Origin: JAWHQP01 sp032586195
Lineage (GTDB): Bacteria; Pseudomonadota; Gammaproteobacteria; Enterobacterales; Pasteurellaceae
Length of the DNA stretch: 64,000 bases
Direction: 5' to 3'
Assembly: GCA_032586195.1 (NCBI GenBank)
Contig: JAWHQP010000001.1
Span: 248,001 to 312,000, forward strand
Position numbers and translations under genes: made by a program. Positions 1 through 6,814 of this stretch are shown piece by piece (position 1 is the stretch's first letter; each line of letters begins with the position of its first letter). A model generated the notes under the pieces. It did not search any database and was not told the DNA's origin. It saw only the letters and a list, made by a program, of their open reading frames with translations.

Positions 1-148
1 ATAGATAACCTAACGCTCGTGGTAAATATCTGATTTGCAGAAAGCCCAGACGTAGGGTGAGATAAAGTCCAGTGCCGGATAGCAGAATCAGCAGTGGCGG
101 GCCCCAGATGAAAGAGTCAACGGCAGATAAAATTGTTTTTAATGACAT
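1..148 (-). CDS. Sodium:alanine/glycine symporter (AGCS family), 5' end only
   Basis: The window edge leaves only the first 49 codons. The reverse-strand start (CAT at 146-148) opens MSLKTILSAVDSFIWGPPLL, followed by a hydrophobic segment and a stretch reading TLRLGFLQIRYLPRA. This is the typical N-terminus of the alanine/glycine:cation symporter (AGCS/DagA) family, inner-membrane carriers that import small neutral amino acids with sodium. A purine-rich GAGGAA precedes the ATG. The gene lies directly downstream of a tandem glycine riboswitch, which supports glycine (or alanine/glycine) as substrate. The rest of the gene is outside the window, so length and completeness cannot be judged. Confidence 0.85.
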   Translation of the reverse strand, partial: MSLKTILSAVDSFIWGPPLLILLSGTGLYLTLRLGFLQIRYLPRALGYL

Positions 149-246
149 TAAAATGATTCCTCGTAAATAATTTATACAAGGAGGCGAAAAGAGTTTTGGT
201 ATAAAAAAGAAATACGCTCAAGCGAGTGATTAGATCAACCGAATAT

Positions 247-445
247 CTTTTGCCCCTGTCCTTTTGCCTGAGCGTTTGAAAAACGGCGAAATATCTCACC
301 GCTCTTTTGCGCCTTCGGCGTCCGTTTGTGCTATGCACATCGGATCTCTCCAAGGGTTCGTCCAGTAACAGTCCTCGCTCTTACGAGCACCTGAAAGATT
401 TTTCTCATCGTCGGTGTAGAGTCAGTTCTCTACTCTCCAGCTACC
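247..445 (-). promoter_or_regulatory. Tandem glycine riboswitch (two aptamers) leading the AGCS symporter
   Basis: Read on the reverse strand, aptamer I runs from about 445 to 358 (GGAGAG start at 438-433, then an ACCGACGATGAGAAA-type core and TTTCAGGT). Aptamer II runs from about 352 to 250 (TTGGAGAG, CGCCGAAGGCGCAA, then CGCTCAGGCAAAAGGACAGG). The last segment is the most conserved glycine-aptamer signature. Downstream, CTTGAGCG (222-215) is complementary, with one G-U pair, to CGCTCAGG (274-267) inside aptamer II. It is followed by a T-rich run (214-200), so a glycine-controlled terminator or alternative helix is plausible. Identification of the aptamers is firm; the switching mechanism is inference. 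Confidence 0.93.
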
Positions 446-555
446 TTCATCCGAACTTTGTGTCAATTTCCTTTACAATAAATCGAATTGACGTTTTTAT
501 CTGCATCAGCAAATAAAAGCGACCGAATTTTAGCAATAAATCCGCCAAATCTCAA

Positions 556-579
556 CCGTACGCTTACAAGTGTGTACGG
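556..579 (-). terminator. Possible hairpin terminator after the GNAT gene
   Basis: CCGTAC and GTACGG arms with inner CTT/AAG pairs form a hairpin just beyond the stop of the leftward GNAT gene. No clear T-run follows on that strand, so intrinsic termination is uncertain. The rest of 446-580 shows no gene. Confidence 0.3.
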
Positions 580-580
580 A

Positions 581-847
581 TTATTCCTGTTCCCGCTGCC
601 ATTTTGCCGCTACATAGCTGCAGGTCGGACGCAGTTGCAGATGATTTTCCCGTACGAAAGCAATCAAAGCCCGATATAGTCGATCCGCAGCGCCCTGACC
701 GCGCAACGATTGATCCACATAGGTATGATTTGCATTAATGGTTTTCGGGTCGATATAAAAATAGGTGAGTTCGGCCACTTTTTCTCCTGCGTCGTTTAAC
801 AGAAAAAATTCACCGCCCTCTTGGTCTTGTCTATGCTGAATTGTCAT
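581..847 (-). CDS. Small GNAT-family N-acetyltransferase (YjdJ/NATD1-like)
   Basis: An 88-residue protein, the length of the minimal GNAT-related family (PF14542-type). The middle holds the acetyl-CoA-binding pattern: HTYVDQSLRGQGAADRLYRAL, with Q/R-x-x-G-x-G/A in RGQGAA. This is followed by a conserved SYVAAKW-type end. Substrate is unknown; members are predicted to acetylate small molecules or protein N-termini. It is the last gene of the leftward operon after yacG. I chose the ATG at 847, just after the yacG stop (850-852). A GTG five codons upstream (862) is the alternative and would overlap yacG. Neither start has a strong ribosome-binding site. Confidence 0.75.
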   Translation of the reverse strand: MTIQHRQDQEGGEFFLLNDAGEKVAELTYFYIDPKTINANHTYVDQSLRGQGAADRLYRALIAFVRENHLQLRPTCSYVAAKWQREQE

Positions 848-849
848 TT

Positions 850-1053
850 TCAATGCGTCCACTCGTTGTCAATTTCAGGATCCGCTGCGAAATCCGCCGT
901 TTCGCACGGAATGGCTTTTTCTTCCGCCGCCCACTCGCCTAGATCAATCAGCTGGCAGCGTTTACTGCAAAAAGGACGGAAAGGACTTTTTTCCGACCAC
1001 ACTACAGGCTTTTTGCAGATTGGACAGGATACCGTAAATACTTCATCAGTCAT
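850..1053 (-). CDS. yacG: DNA gyrase inhibitor YacG, zinc-ribbon protein
   Basis: A 67-residue protein with four zinc-ligand cysteines at C10-x2-C13 and C29-x3-C33 (CPIC and CSKRC), followed by the conserved LIDLGEWAAEEKAIP segment. YacG binds GyrB and inhibits DNA gyrase in E. coli. It overlaps the end of coaE by 8 bases, the same coaE-yacG coupling known in enterobacteria, so the two are translated from one mRNA. The protein is full length and all metal ligands are present. Function rests on family knowledge, but the motif match is complete. Confidence 0.93.
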   Translation of the reverse strand: MTDEVFTVSCPICKKPVVWSEKSPFRPFCSKRCQLIDLGEWAAEEKAIPCETADFAADPEIDNEWTH

Positions 1054-1669
1054 GATTTTTCTCTTTTGCTAAGGTCAGATACAGGATGTGTAAGTTTAGC
1101 ACATCCTGCTCCAGCGCCTCCATGTTTTCTGCCAGGGAGGCATCATTATTAATCACATCGTCGGCGGCATGCAGACGCTCTTCACGGCTGGCTTGAGCGT
1201 TCATAATGTGGCGGATTAATTCCCGCTTATTGCGGTCACGCTGAGTAGCTCGGTCCAATTGAATTTCGGGGCTAACATCCACCACTAATACGCGATCGCA
1301 GAGTTCGGTCAGATGATTTTCTACCAATAACGGCACGACAAACAGCACATAGGGCGAATCATGGGCCTGTAGCTGGCGCAGCATTTCGTTGCGGATTGCG
1401 GGATGCAGCAGATTATTCAGCCATTCTTTCTCGTTTTCCTGCTGGAAAATTAACTCACGTAATGTCGCCCGTTTTAGTTCTCCCTGTTCGTTCAGAATTT
1501 GAGTGCCGAAATGAGCCGCAATTTGCCGCAGCAGAGGCGAACCTTTCGCTACCACTTGCCGCGACACGATATCCGCATCGACTATTGGCACGCCGTGCTG
1601 TGCGAACAATGTCGCAATAGTGCTTTTCCCACTGCCGATTCCTCCGGTTAAGCCGACTACATAGGTCAT
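1046..1669 (-). CDS. coaE: Dephospho-CoA kinase
   Basis: A 207-residue P-loop kinase that phosphorylates the 3'-hydroxyl of dephospho-CoA, the last step of coenzyme A biosynthesis, in the cytosol. The Walker A motif GLTGGIGSGKS sits at residues 7-17. It is followed by the family hallmark VDADIVSR and a central VFVVPLLVENHL-like lid/CoA-domain segment. The length is normal (about 200). It follows pilD in the leftward pil operon with a gap of 39 bases. In many gamma-proteobacteria coaE lies directly behind the prepilin peptidase gene, so this neighbourhood is conserved and supports the call. Confidence 0.95.
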   Translation of the reverse strand: MTYVVGLTGGIGSGKSTIATLFAQHGVPIVDADIVSRQVVAKGSPLLRQIAAHFGTQILNEQGELKRATLRELIFQQENEKEWLNNLLHPAIRNEMLRQLQAHDSPYVLFVVPLLVENHLTELCDRVLVVDVSPEIQLDRATQRDRNKRELIRHIMNAQASREERLHAADDVINNDASLAENMEALEQDVLNLHILYLTLAKEKNHD

Positions 1670-1708
1670 TTATGCTCCTCATATAACTAAGATACGACTA
1701 CATTTAAC

Positions 1709-2416
1709 CTATGCTAACACGTTTAAAAGAAATGTAAAAATACCGCCTAAGGAAAGAAAGGGCGCAAAGGGGAGATGTGTTAAGGGATTATTACGAAGTT
1801 TCCGTATGACGGCGTAAATTAACCCCGAGATGCAGGCAAGCAATAGCATGAAAGGCACGTCTTGTAACGGCAGAAAAGCGCTAAGCCCCGCAATCAGCCA
1901 ATAATCGCCGCGTCCCAATGCTTCTTGTCGGTAATAGCATTGAGCCGCGTGGTAAAACAGCCAAAAAAAGACAAAACTCAGCACCGCACTTTGCAGGCTT
2001 TGCTCAAGGGTAAGTGGAACGATTTGCCGCCAGCCGGCAATCATACCTAATACAATCAGTATTTGGGCGAGAGAAATATCAATTAATTGATAGTGCCAGT
2101 CTAACAGGCTAATGGCGAACAGTATGGCGAGACAGCTCAATACCAATACGGAAAGTAAACCGTCTTTCAGCAGAAAATAGCATAGCAGGCTGATGGCGGC
2201 CGCAAGTAAAAAAAACCATTTTTTAGCACCGCACTTGATGGGAACAAGCCGAGACCGATGTTCGGAAAACGCCGCTATTTGCCCCCGATTGGCGGCAAAG
2301 ATTTCCACATAATTGCGATAAACCGCATAGCTTACATGATGGGCAAAATGGCTAACATAATGATGTAGCCATAACCCGATGAACCCACCGAACAACATGA
2401 TGCCAATCGTTATCAC
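1709..2416 (-). CDS. pilD: Prepilin peptidase PilD (A24), lacking the N-terminal cysteine domain
   Basis: A 235-residue polytopic membrane protein, the last of pilABCD. Type IV prepilin peptidases use two membrane-facing aspartates. Candidates here are D106 and D113 in LLDWHYQLID, and D171 in GRGD (family G-x-G-D). The usual ~290-residue enzyme carries an N-terminal cytosolic domain with two CxxC pairs needed for N-methylation. That domain is absent here and is replaced by a short Cys-poor loop, as in the short Haemophilus form. Peptidase activity is therefore likely and methylation doubtful. The start overlaps the pilC stop by 4 bases, indicating translational coupling. Confidence 0.85.
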   Translation of the reverse strand: MITIGIMLFGGFIGLWLHHYVSHFAHHVSYAVYRNYVEIFAANRGQIAAFSEHRSRLVPIKCGAKKWFFLLAAAISLLCYFLLKDGLLSVLVLSCLAILFAISLLDWHYQLIDISLAQILIVLGMIAGWRQIVPLTLEQSLQSAVLSFVFFWLFYHAAQCYYRQEALGRGDYWLIAGLSAFLPLQDVPFMLLLACISGLIYAVIRKLRNNPLTHLPFAPFLSLGGIFTFLLNVLA

Positions 2417-3636
2417 AACAAATCTCCCATACTGAATAACGGCATGTACATGCCGAGCATGATCGCCCCGATGATGCCGCCGATTACCAGCATTAATATG
2501 GGTTCCAGCAGCTGAGAGAGCAGCTCCGTTTTATGATCAAGCTGCTGTTGGTAATGTTCGCCGACATGGTGCAGCATTTCTTTCAGCTTGCCCGCCTGTT
2601 CGCCCACTTCCAACATTTGCCGGGCGGAAGCGGGGAATACCCGGGAGCTAATACTGTCGGCAAATTTATAACCCTGCTGAATGCCGAACAAAATACTCTT
2701 GATCTCTTCGATTAACAGGCCGTCTCCCTGATATTTGGCTTTAACCTGCCAGCTTTTCGTTTGCGGCAAAAAGGATTCGAGAGCCTGTTTGAGCGGTACG
2801 CCCGATACTAACATTAAGTGTAGATTACGACAGAAATTGGTCAAACGGGAGAGTTGCACGATATGCCTTACCAGCGGAATTGTCGCCATTAATGTTGACT
2901 TGAGGCGATAAAGCCGGGCGGATTGCTTAAATTGGCTGTTAAACAGATAAATAACCATCGCCAGCAGAATCGGGATATGCCACAGATATTGCTGCAAGCC
3001 GCGGGATAATGCCAGTAACAATGCCGTGAAAAACGGAAGAGGCTTGTCGCCGTACATCGCGGCAAATTGCGGCACGATAAACAGCAGCAATAAAGTCGTC
3101 AGCAACACGGAAACGCCCAGCACCAACAGCGGGTACAGCAGAATTTTCTGTAATTTACGTTGTTGATTTAAACTTTGTTGCTGAAGCTGCGCCAGTCGCG
3201 CGCAGACCTGCGGCAGCCTGCCCGTCAGTTCACCTACGCGAATGAGCTGCTGCTCCTGTAAGGACAGAAATTGCTCGTGCCGGGCCAGGGATTGCGAAAG
3301 AGACAAGCCCGATTCAATGTCTCCCAGTAGCTGACGTAGCCATTGATGCAAGGCGACATTGGTACAATTTTGTTTCATCATTTGCAGGCATTGTTTTAAC
3401 GGCACGGAGGCTTGTAACAGATTGGCGAGCTGAATCAGCAGCTCATAGATTTCACTCTTCTTGGGTTTGTGGCTGAACTGCCAGTTTTGTTGCAGTTTAA
3501 TGTTCTGCAAGCCTTGCCGCATAAGGTTTTGCTTTGCCTGTATCGGGCTTTCCGCCACAATTTCGCCGCTTTGTTTTTGCCCGAAGCGATCAACGGCACG
3601 CCAACGAAATTGTTTCATTCTGTAAGTCGATTTCAT
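2413..3636 (-). CDS. pilC: Type IV pilus inner-membrane platform protein PilC
   Basis: A 407-residue GspF/PilC-family protein with the characteristic duplicated T2SSF domain. The first repeat covers about residues 70-190 (LIQLANLLQASVPLKQCL and SQSLARHEQF-like segments). The second covers about 270-400 (LHLMLVSGVPLKQALES and DSISSRVFPASARQMLEVGE). Three hydrophobic transmembrane segments are seen: LLYPLLVLGVSVLLTTLLLL, one near residue 220, and ILMLVIGGIIGAIMLGMY at the end. PilC anchors the PilB motor and passes pilin into the growing fibre. It overlaps both pilB and pilD by 4 bases. In naturally competent Pasteurellaceae this apparatus takes up DNA. Confidence 0.93.
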   Translation of the reverse strand: MKSTYRMKQFRWRAVDRFGQKQSGEIVAESPIQAKQNLMRQGLQNIKLQQNWQFSHKPKKSEIYELLIQLANLLQASVPLKQCLQMMKQNCTNVALHQWLRQLLGDIESGLSLSQSLARHEQFLSLQEQQLIRVGELTGRLPQVCARLAQLQQQSLNQQRKLQKILLYPLLVLGVSVLLTTLLLLFIVPQFAAMYGDKPLPFFTALLLALSRGLQQYLWHIPILLAMVIYLFNSQFKQSARLYRLKSTLMATIPLVRHIVQLSRLTNFCRNLHLMLVSGVPLKQALESFLPQTKSWQVKAKYQGDGLLIEEIKSILFGIQQGYKFADSISSRVFPASARQMLEVGEQAGKLKEMLHHVGEHYQQQLDHKTELLSQLLEPILMLVIGGIIGAIMLGMYMPLFSMGDLL

Positions 3637-5060
3637 CTTTCATTCCCCAATACTCGGCGGATTTCTTTTTCATCGGTGACGCCCTGTTTTAATTTTTCTT
3701 GGGCGGCCAGGTTAAGCGAGCTGAAATCAGTGTGATATTGATACTCTTCGTCGTTAAGCTCCGGGCGTAAAAACTGATAAATACCGATCCGTCCTTGATA
3801 GCCTTGATTACAATCACAAAAACTCGTATTTTCAGCACCGCACTTTGCCCCTTTACACTTCGGGCACAGCTTACGCACCAATCGCTGGGCAATTACTAAC
3901 AATAGGCTGCTGTCGATTTCATGCTGCTGAATGCCCAATTGCAGTAAACGTGAAAGGGCGGAAGGCGCGTCGTTGGTATGCAGGGTGGACAGCACAAGAT
4001 GCCCGGTTTGGGCGGCCCGCAGAGCGATTTGCGCACTTTCTTCATCGCGGATTTCTCCCAGCATAATAATGTCGGGATCTTGGCGTAAAAAGGTGCGTAA
4101 CAGACGGCTGAAAGTGAGCCCGATGGAAGGATTAATTTGAGCCTGTATAATGCCTTCAAGCTCGATCTCGATGGGATCTTCCGCCGTCATAATATGGCGT
4201 TCAGGTTGATTCAGATAAGTAAGCGCGGTGTACAGTGTGATACTCTTGCCGCTACCCGTCGGGCCCGTGACTAAAATAAGCCCTTGCGGCTGATTTAAAA
4301 TCCGTTTGAAAATCCGTTGCTGAGACGTTGTCATGCCAAGCTGATGAAACCCCAGTTGTACGGGTTTATTTTTTTGCAGCCGCAGTACGGCTTTTTCACC
4401 CAGCGGAGTCGGCAGCGTGGAGAGACGAAAGTCCAGAATATCGGAGAAAGTGGTTTTAAAATAAAAACGTCCGTCCTGAGGCAGACGTGTTTCACTGATA
4501 TCCAACTTCGCCAGTAATTTCAGACGGGAAACCAGACGAGCTGCCATATTGAGCGGAATATCCCGCTGACATTGCAGTACGCCGTCAACGCGTAACCGCA
4601 CTTTCAGACAGTTCTTCTGCGGTTCAAGGTGAATATCGGAGGCATGGTGCTGCAGAGCGTTTTCGAAAATACCGTTGAGCAGCAGGATCACAGGTTCGTC
4701 GCTGCTTTCATTGATTTCATTGGTCTGCGAATCCTGATACGGCAGAGGCGATTCTTCAATTTTCAGCGGATGCGGATTAAGCGATTGCAGCAGGGTCTTC
4801 AGCTGTTCGCCGTCGATTTGCACGGGTTCAATCATTTTCCCCGTCAGAAAAGAAAAGGTTTCGCAAGCGGTAAGATTGGCAAGGTTATCCACCGCCAGCC
4901 ATAAGGTTTTTTCATCTTCCCGCAGCGGCAGGGCGAAATAGCGCAGCAGTAGCCGGTGTTGCTGCTGGTTTTTCCGCCATTGCTCGGCGGAAAGCTCAAA
5001 CCGGTCGCCATTGAGGGCTAACACGGTCTGCTGCGGTTGATATAATACCGGTGATTGCAT
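3633..5060 (-). CDS. pilB: Type IV pilus assembly ATPase PilB
   Basis: A 475-residue GspE/PilB-family hexameric ATPase that powers pilin polymerisation. Visible motifs are Walker A GPTGSGKS (266-273), the Asp box TAEDPIEIELEGI (292-304), Walker B DIIMLGEIRD (330-339) and the His box TLHTNDA (359-365). A cysteine-rich segment CPKCKGAKC...CDC (C399, C402, C407, C415, C417) is the zinc-binding element of this family. It is slightly shorter than the PilB of Pseudomonas at the N-terminus, as in Haemophilus. It sits 5 bases after pilA. One uptake sequence lies inside the coding region near 3836, encoding part of the zinc segment. Confidence 0.95.
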   Translation of the reverse strand: MQSPVLYQPQQTVLALNGDRFELSAEQWRKNQQQHRLLLRYFALPLREDEKTLWLAVDNLANLTACETFSFLTGKMIEPVQIDGEQLKTLLQSLNPHPLKIEESPLPYQDSQTNEINESSDEPVILLLNGIFENALQHHASDIHLEPQKNCLKVRLRVDGVLQCQRDIPLNMAARLVSRLKLLAKLDISETRLPQDGRFYFKTTFSDILDFRLSTLPTPLGEKAVLRLQKNKPVQLGFHQLGMTTSQQRIFKRILNQPQGLILVTGPTGSGKSITLYTALTYLNQPERHIMTAEDPIEIELEGIIQAQINPSIGLTFSRLLRTFLRQDPDIIMLGEIRDEESAQIALRAAQTGHLVLSTLHTNDAPSALSRLLQLGIQQHEIDSSLLLVIAQRLVRKLCPKCKGAKCGAENTSFCDCNQGYQGRIGIYQFLRPELNDEEYQYHTDFSSLNLAAQEKLKQGVTDEKEIRRVLGNER

Positions 5061-5065
5061 AGGCG

Positions 5066-5515
5066 TTATGAACAGAAACCGGCGGGGAATATTTCGGCAT
5101 TAGGCGTACAGGTGGTTGTCCAGCTGATACCTGTGCCGGCATCTCCCGTGGCTTTGAGTTTATAACTTATGCCGTCAAGACTGCCTTTTCCCGTAACGGT
5201 GATGGTGCCGGCGGTAGTATCGATGGATTTAATGTATGTTCCCTTGTCGGTGACATTTGCCGTAACGCCGTTTGTGCCGGCGGAACATTTTTCGGTGCTG
5301 CCCGTGTTGTAAATACAGAGTTCCACATCCGCACGATAAGGAGCGGAAGCCTGCAGTAATTCGGAAACAGCGGCTTTTTTGGTGTAATTCTGATAAGATG
5401 GCACGGCGATAGTCGCTAAAATAGCGATAATGGCAATTACAATCATCAGTTCAATTAAAGTAAAACCTTTTTGTACGGATGAAACAGTTAACTGAAAAGT
5501 GCGGTGTGATTTCAT
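5066..5515 (-). CDS. pilA: Type IV major pilin PilA
   Basis: A 149-residue prepilin. The leader ends in QKG, followed by the class IVa mature start FTLIELMIVIAIIAILATIA with the invariant Glu at position 5; PilD is expected to cut after the glycine. The C-terminal half holds four cysteines (CIYNTGSTEKC and TTCTPNAEIFPAGFC), compatible with disulfide loops. I chose the ATG at 5515 rather than an upstream in-frame start, because it gives the short leader expected of this class and has AGGAAA upstream. An uptake sequence at about 5497 forms part of the leader codons. A CRP-S site lies 86 bases upstream. Confidence 0.96.
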   Translation of the reverse strand: MKSHRTFQLTVSSVQKGFTLIELMIVIAIIAILATIAVPSYQNYTKKAAVSELLQASAPYRADVELCIYNTGSTEKCSAGTNGVTANVTDKGTYIKSIDTTAGTITVTGKGSLDGISYKLKATGDAGTGISWTTTCTPNAEIFPAGFCS

Positions 5516-5589
5516 GGTGTTTTCCTCATAAAATAAATATCGCCGATAACATGCCGTAAAAACAAAACTCATGCAAAAAGCACCGCACT

Positions 5590-5612
5590 TTTTCTCGATC
5601 TTGATCGTAAAA
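5590..5612. promoter_or_regulatory. CRP-S (Sxy-dependent CRP) site for the competence regulon
   Basis: Read leftward the site is TTTTTACGATCAAGATCGAG followed by AAAAA. It matches the competence CRP-S pattern T-x-CGA-N6-TCG-x-A, with A/T flanks and CGA in place of the canonical TGTGA core. It is centred at about 5601.5, 86 bases before the pilA start and 21 bases before the ampD start. pilABCD is a known Sxy/CRP-S target in Haemophilus. Control of ampD from the same site is possible, but its spacing favours pilA. Confidence 0.75.
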
Positions 5613-5622
5613 ATAATAAATA

Positions 5623-6204
5623 ATGGCTAAAGAATTTCACATTACAAATGGCTGGTTAAATAACGTGCGGAAAATTATTTCGCCACATTTTGATGCCCGT
5701 CCCGATACGCGGGATATTTCTCTTTTGGTTATTCACTATATCAGTTTGCCGCCCGAGCAATTCGGCGGCGGATATATTGATGATTTTTTCCGGGGAAAGC
5801 TGGATCCGCGCCTTCACCCTTATTTTGCCGATATTTATCAGATCCGCGTATCCGCTCATTGTTTGATTGAACGCAGCGGACGTATTACTCAGTATGTCAG
5901 TTTTAATGATCGGGCCTGGCATGCTGGGCAGTCCTGTTTTGAGGGAAGAGAGAAATGCAACGATTTCGCTATCGGCATTGAGCTGGAAGGCAGCAATGAA
6001 CAGCCATTCACCGAGGAGCAATATACCGCCCTCATTGAACTGACTAAAGAAATTATGCGGCAATATCCGCAGATCACCCTGCAACGAATCGTCGGACATT
6101 GTGATATTGCGCCGGGACGTAAGATCGATCCCGGCAAGTATTTTGATTGGACGAAATATCGGCAAGGTTTAGTTAGCGGTTTAAGCGAAAATATGCCACA
6201 ATAA
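5623..6204 (+). CDS. ampD: 1,6-anhydro-N-acetylmuramyl-L-alanine amidase AmpD
   Basis: A 193-residue cytosolic zinc amidase of the amidase_2 family. It cleaves the lactyl-amide bond of anhydro-muropeptides during peptidoglycan recycling. Zinc-ligand and catalytic motifs are in place: LLVIHYISLPP near the N-terminus (His), AWHAGQS, FAIGIELEG (Glu) and VGHCDIAPGRKIDPG near the C-terminus (His and Asp). No signal peptide is present, as expected for the cytosolic enzyme. Length is close to the E. coli protein (183). It diverges from pilA across a 107-base intergenic region containing an uptake sequence and the CRP-S site. Confidence 0.96.
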   Translation: MAKEFHITNGWLNNVRKIISPHFDARPDTRDISLLVIHYISLPPEQFGGGYIDDFFRGKLDPRLHPYFADIYQIRVSAHCLIERSGRITQYVSFNDRAWHAGQSCFEGREKCNDFAIGIELEGSNEQPFTEEQYTALIELTKEIMRQYPQITLQRIVGHCDIAPGRKIDPGKYFDWTKYRQGLVSGLSENMPQ

Positions 6205-6250
6205 ACCAACCTTAGGTTCATCACCTGCATTACGGTTTAAGGAGCTCGAA

Positions 6251-6712
6251 ATGAGAAAATTGATATTATTGTCGGTCGCTATGCTGTTAGCCTCTTGTGC
6301 GCAAGCACCCAGAAATGTGCCGCCGCCGCAATCATTGCTGCCTCCGATATTAGTGAAACCCGGTTTTGTCCGTATTTCCGCGCAAAGCCATTATTATGCG
6401 GATATTAATTCCGTTTGGGTCGATAATGAACATAAAAATCTCATTCACTTTGACGCTGTCATTAACTTAACCAAAGGCCCGCATGTTTATGAAGATTTGA
6501 CTAAATACGCTAAGTCTATGCGCCAGGCTAAGGTTGTAAATTGTGAAAGCCATGAATTAACCCATTTACATACGGATTATTATAGTGAATTCTGGGGCGA
6601 AGGCGAACGTGTCAGTCCGAAAAAGCAACGTGAACGCAGGGTAATGCTACAGCGCGGCTCCTCGCTTTATATTTTGTCGCAGGTGCTTTGTGTCAATTTA
6701 TATCAGAATTAA
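6251..6712 (+). CDS. Surface-adhesin protein E (PE)-like lipoprotein
   Basis: A 153-residue predicted lipoprotein. The signal peptide MRKLILLSVAMLLASC ends in a lipobox with the lipidated Cys at 16. The body closely follows Haemophilus influenzae protein E as I recall it: YYADINSVWVDN, HFDAVINLTKG, then KYAKSMRQAKVVNCESHELT and TDYYSEFWGEG. It has two downstream cysteines (C93-like and C147-like) that could form the PE disulfide. PE binds vitronectin and laminin on the host. Whether this copy keeps those binding loops cannot be told from sequence alone. It lies 46 bases after ampD with its own AAGGAGC ribosome-binding site. Confidence 0.85.
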   Translation: MRKLILLSVAMLLASCAQAPRNVPPPQSLLPPILVKPGFVRISAQSHYYADINSVWVDNEHKNLIHFDAVINLTKGPHVYEDLTKYAKSMRQAKVVNCESHELTHLHTDYYSEFWGEGERVSPKKQRERRVMLQRGSSLYILSQVLCVNLYQN

Positions 6713-6766
6713 CATTAATAAATACCAAAGTGCGGTGCTGTATCAGTGAGTTTTTAACATCCGATA

Positions 6767-6790
6767 AAAAGGGAGCTTCGGCTCCCTTTG
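6767..6790. terminator. Bidirectional intrinsic terminator
   Basis: GGGAGC-TTCG-GCTCCC, a stable tetraloop hairpin with A-run on the left and T-run on the right. It lies between the converging protein E and deaD genes and can serve both. Confidence 0.85.
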
Positions 6791-6814
6791 TGTTGAGGTC
6801 AAATTATGTATGAT

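Noticed and set aside
446..480. TTGACA at about 461-466 as riboswitch promoter
   Set aside because: The reverse-strand -35-like TTGACA has no acceptable -10 at 16-18 bases (TAGCTG only) and would start inside aptamer I.
5656..6165. Long reverse-strand open frame (169 codons) opposite ampD
   Set aside because: It is a shadow of ampD, which has full family motifs. No ribosome-binding site, family resemblance or neighbour supports the antisense frame.
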